A stretch of DNA of 6,844 nucleotides from Christensenella sp. UBA941. GTDB taxonomy: Bacteria; Bacillota; Clostridia; Christensenellales; UBA941. The notes beneath the pieces were generated by a model. That model saw only the letters and a program-made list of their open reading frames with translations. It searched no databases and had not been told where the DNA came from. The stretch spans positions 1,387 to 8,230 of the forward strand of contig DBDD01000330.1 in assembly GCA_002293365.1 (NCBI GenBank), given 5' to 3'. The translations under genes were made by a program, and so were the position numbers. Shown here piece after piece: positions 5,717-6,844 of this stretch (position 1 is its first letter; every line of letters begins with the position of its first letter).

Positions 5717-6390
5717 TTGATAGAAGCAATATTTGGATGGCTGGGATTTCTCGGTGGATTGCTGACTGCCGCCGGTGATTTATTGCTTGACCTCAAAGGC
5801 CGCAACAATAAAAAGCTGGGCAAGTACGGCTTCATGGAGAGCGCTTGGGATACAATGGCGGCGTGGCGCTTCAAGGCGTCCATCCTGCTGGCTGGAGTCG
5901 GGGTTCCGCTATATTTTTTGGGCCTTACCTCTTTGGCGATGCAAATGACCAACACGGCATTTGCGCTTGCTTTTTGGATAGTCGCTCTCGCTGGGGCTGT
6001 GGGCGGATTTTTCATTCACGCAATGATTTGCGTCTTTCCGCTTATATACAAAAAGATGCGCGAAAGCTTCCCTTTCGAGGCGGCCGAGGATGTACTAATA
6101 CTGGATATCACGCTGTTAAAATACCATTCTTTGTACAGTTTTCGCTACTCGTTTTCGGCAGTTCCATATTGTATGCCATTGCGGTTATCAATGGCTATTT
6201 GTCCTTGCCGATTTGGACGATAGCGCTTACGCCGCTTTGCTTGATGATTGTTGGAATTCTTTTATTTCCTCACAGCGCCGAACATGAACGCGAGCCCGGC
6301 GATCGCGCAGATAATCGACATCGAGCCGAGTACGATATGCAATATGTCCCCTCCATTCACGCGCGGCGCGTTCGTCAGTCGAGTATTTAG
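5717..6390 (+). pseudogene. DUF6796-like multi-pass membrane protein, frameshifted and 3'-truncated
   Basis: The frame opens at TTG 5717-5719, eight bases after a strong GGAGGTG, and encodes a hydrophobic protein. It shows GWLGFLGGLLTAAGDLLLD (7-25) and WRFKASILLAGVGVPLYFLG (50-69), features I associate with DUF6796 proteins. Membrane segments lie near residues 5-24, 54-75 and 80-108. At the A-run 6118-6121 the frame breaks. Adding one A there joins ITLLK to IPFFVQFSLLVFGSSILYAI and continues with two more hydrophobic segments to ILLF at about 6267. Beyond that the frame (stop 6388-6390) yields charged residues that are antisense to a likely small gene, so the natural C terminus appears lost. 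Without the correction, the frame ends at 6223 after a run of unrelated residues. A sequencing error in the A-run could explain the shift but not the missing end. Function is unknown. Confidence 0.65.
6262..6342 (-). CDS. Putative 26-residue membrane peptide
   Basis: On the minus strand a TTG codon (6340-6342) lies five bases after GGAGGGG, one of the strongest ribosome binding sites in the window. It opens a 26-codon frame ending in TAA (6262-6264). The peptide starts MHIVLGSMSIICAIAG, continues LAFMFGAV and ends in Arg-Lys. That is a single hydrophobic helix with a basic end, typical of small membrane proteins. An in-frame GTG at 6358-6360 would add six residues but then places the ribosome binding site inside the gene. 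It lies convergent to the broken DUF6796-like gene and divergent from the response regulator gene. I do not recognise a family. Possibilities include a small regulator of a membrane complex or a toxic peptide; nothing here decides between them. No clear promoter was found upstream. Confidence 0.5.
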   Translation of the reverse strand: MHIVLGSMSIICAIAGLAFMFGAVRK

Positions 6391-6438
6391 ACGCGGCCAA
6401 AGGCGCGGTTCCCGTCAAAATATATTAATTAAATCCAA

Positions 6439-6466
6439 TTTATTTTTTTATGATATGCTATATAAT
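6439..6466 (+). promoter_or_regulatory. Possible promoter of the response regulator gene
   Basis: A perfect TATAAT (6461-6466) sits in a very AT-rich stretch 38 bases before the ATG. The -35 region is poor (TTTATT at 6439-6444, 16 bases away), so the promoter may need an activator, possibly the response regulator itself. Several A/T runs upstream could help polymerase binding. Confidence 0.45.
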
Positions 6467-6503
6467 GATTTTTATAGAATAAAAAAGGAAGTCTGCTAGA
6501 ATC

Positions 6504-6844
6504 ATGCGATTGCTTATTATCGAAGATGATACAGCGCTTTCGGGCGCGCTCAAGCTCCATTTGGAGCGCGAGGGTTACTCTATAGACGTCTGCGGCGACG
6601 GTTCAGAAGCGTTTTATTACCTCGACGAAGGAGAATACGGAGCTATGATCCTGGATCGCATGCTTCCGGGTGAAGATGGCTTGAGTATCCTTAGAAGGCT
6701 GCGCGAAAGCGGAAGCAATATCCCCGTACTGATGCTAACCGCGCTCAGCGCCGTCCGCGACCGTACGGACGGGCTCGACGCCGGCGCGGACGATTACCTC
6801 GTAAAGCCGTTTGCGATGGAGGAGCTGCTTTCGCGCGTGCGCGC
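6504..6844 (+). CDS. OmpR/PhoB-type response regulator, receiver domain (3' end outside window)
   Basis: The 113 visible residues form a nearly complete receiver domain of a two-component response regulator, which is phosphorylated by a partner histidine kinase. The acidic pair D8-D9 is in LLIIEDD, the phospho-acceptor is D51 in MILDRMLPG, the conserved threonine is T79 in VLMLTA, and the lysine is K101 in DDYLVKPF. The LPGEDGL loop and the AGADDYLVKPFAMEELL ending are typical of the OmpR/PhoB subfamily, so a winged-helix DNA-binding domain should follow outside the window, and probably a kinase gene. The ATG at 6504 has AAAGGAAG about twelve bases upstream, a somewhat long spacing, but no better start fits the domain. 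Its targets are unknown; whether it controls the neighbouring transporter or envelope genes cannot be told from this sequence. Confidence 0.95.
   Translation, partial: MRLLIIEDDTALSGALKLHLEREGYSIDVCGDGSEAFYYLDEGEYGAMILDRMLPGEDGLSILRRLRESGSNIPVLMLTALSAVRDRTDGLDAGADDYLVKPFAMEELLSRVR

Noticed and set aside
6112..6124. Programmed -1 ribosomal frameshift at G TTA AAA T
   Set aside because: The P-site codon TTA would re-pair with GTT at only one position, so it is not a proper slippery heptamer, and no downstream stem was evident. A simple one-base deletion is more likely.

Overview
This looks like a chromosomal segment from a bacterium of the Bacillota, most likely a clostridial lineage. The reasons are strong AGGAGG-type ribosome binding sites, near-consensus sigma-A promoters, frequent TTG and GTG starts, and families typical of that phylum (PadR-HAAS-DUF4097 cassette, YoaP-type acetyltransferase, DUF6796-like membrane protein). 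By eye the GC content is around 50%. No assignment below phylum level can be supported from the sequence alone.

Left part (1-2890), all on the minus strand: a PadR repressor gene, a HAAS/DUF1700-type membrane protein and a membrane-anchored DUF4097 beta-solenoid protein form a tightly overlapping three-gene operon. It is driven by a perfect-consensus promoter at 2862-2890. Downstream comes an intergenic block with three copies of a TGTAGGG-type hairpin repeat, then the 5' two thirds of a MacB/LolD-type ABC ATPase that runs off the left edge. This resembles known envelope-sensing or export cassettes, but its substrate cannot be read from the sequence.

Centre (2891-4914): a second near-consensus promoter fires in the opposite direction into a 237-base leader ahead of a MATE-family exporter. 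The leader holds a well-initiated 14-codon peptide, an intrinsic terminator just before the exporter, and an 11-bp antiterminator pairing that starts at the first base after the leader peptide's stop codon. A competing stem inside the peptide coding region completes what looks like a ribosome-controlled transcription attenuator. This is the most interesting signal in the window. Directly after the exporter lies an opposite-strand remnant of a TetR-type regulator that retains only its DNA-binding region.

Right part (4915-6844), mainly plus strand: a two-domain GNAT-YoaP protein and, 52 bases later, a DUF6796-like membrane protein gene broken by a one-base deletion and apparently lacking its 3' end. 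A likely 26-residue membrane peptide is encoded on the minus strand at 6262-6342. The window ends inside the receiver domain of an OmpR/PhoB-type response regulator. The junctions around the exporter and the broken genes suggest past rearrangement. No tRNA, rRNA, CRISPR array or transposase was seen.
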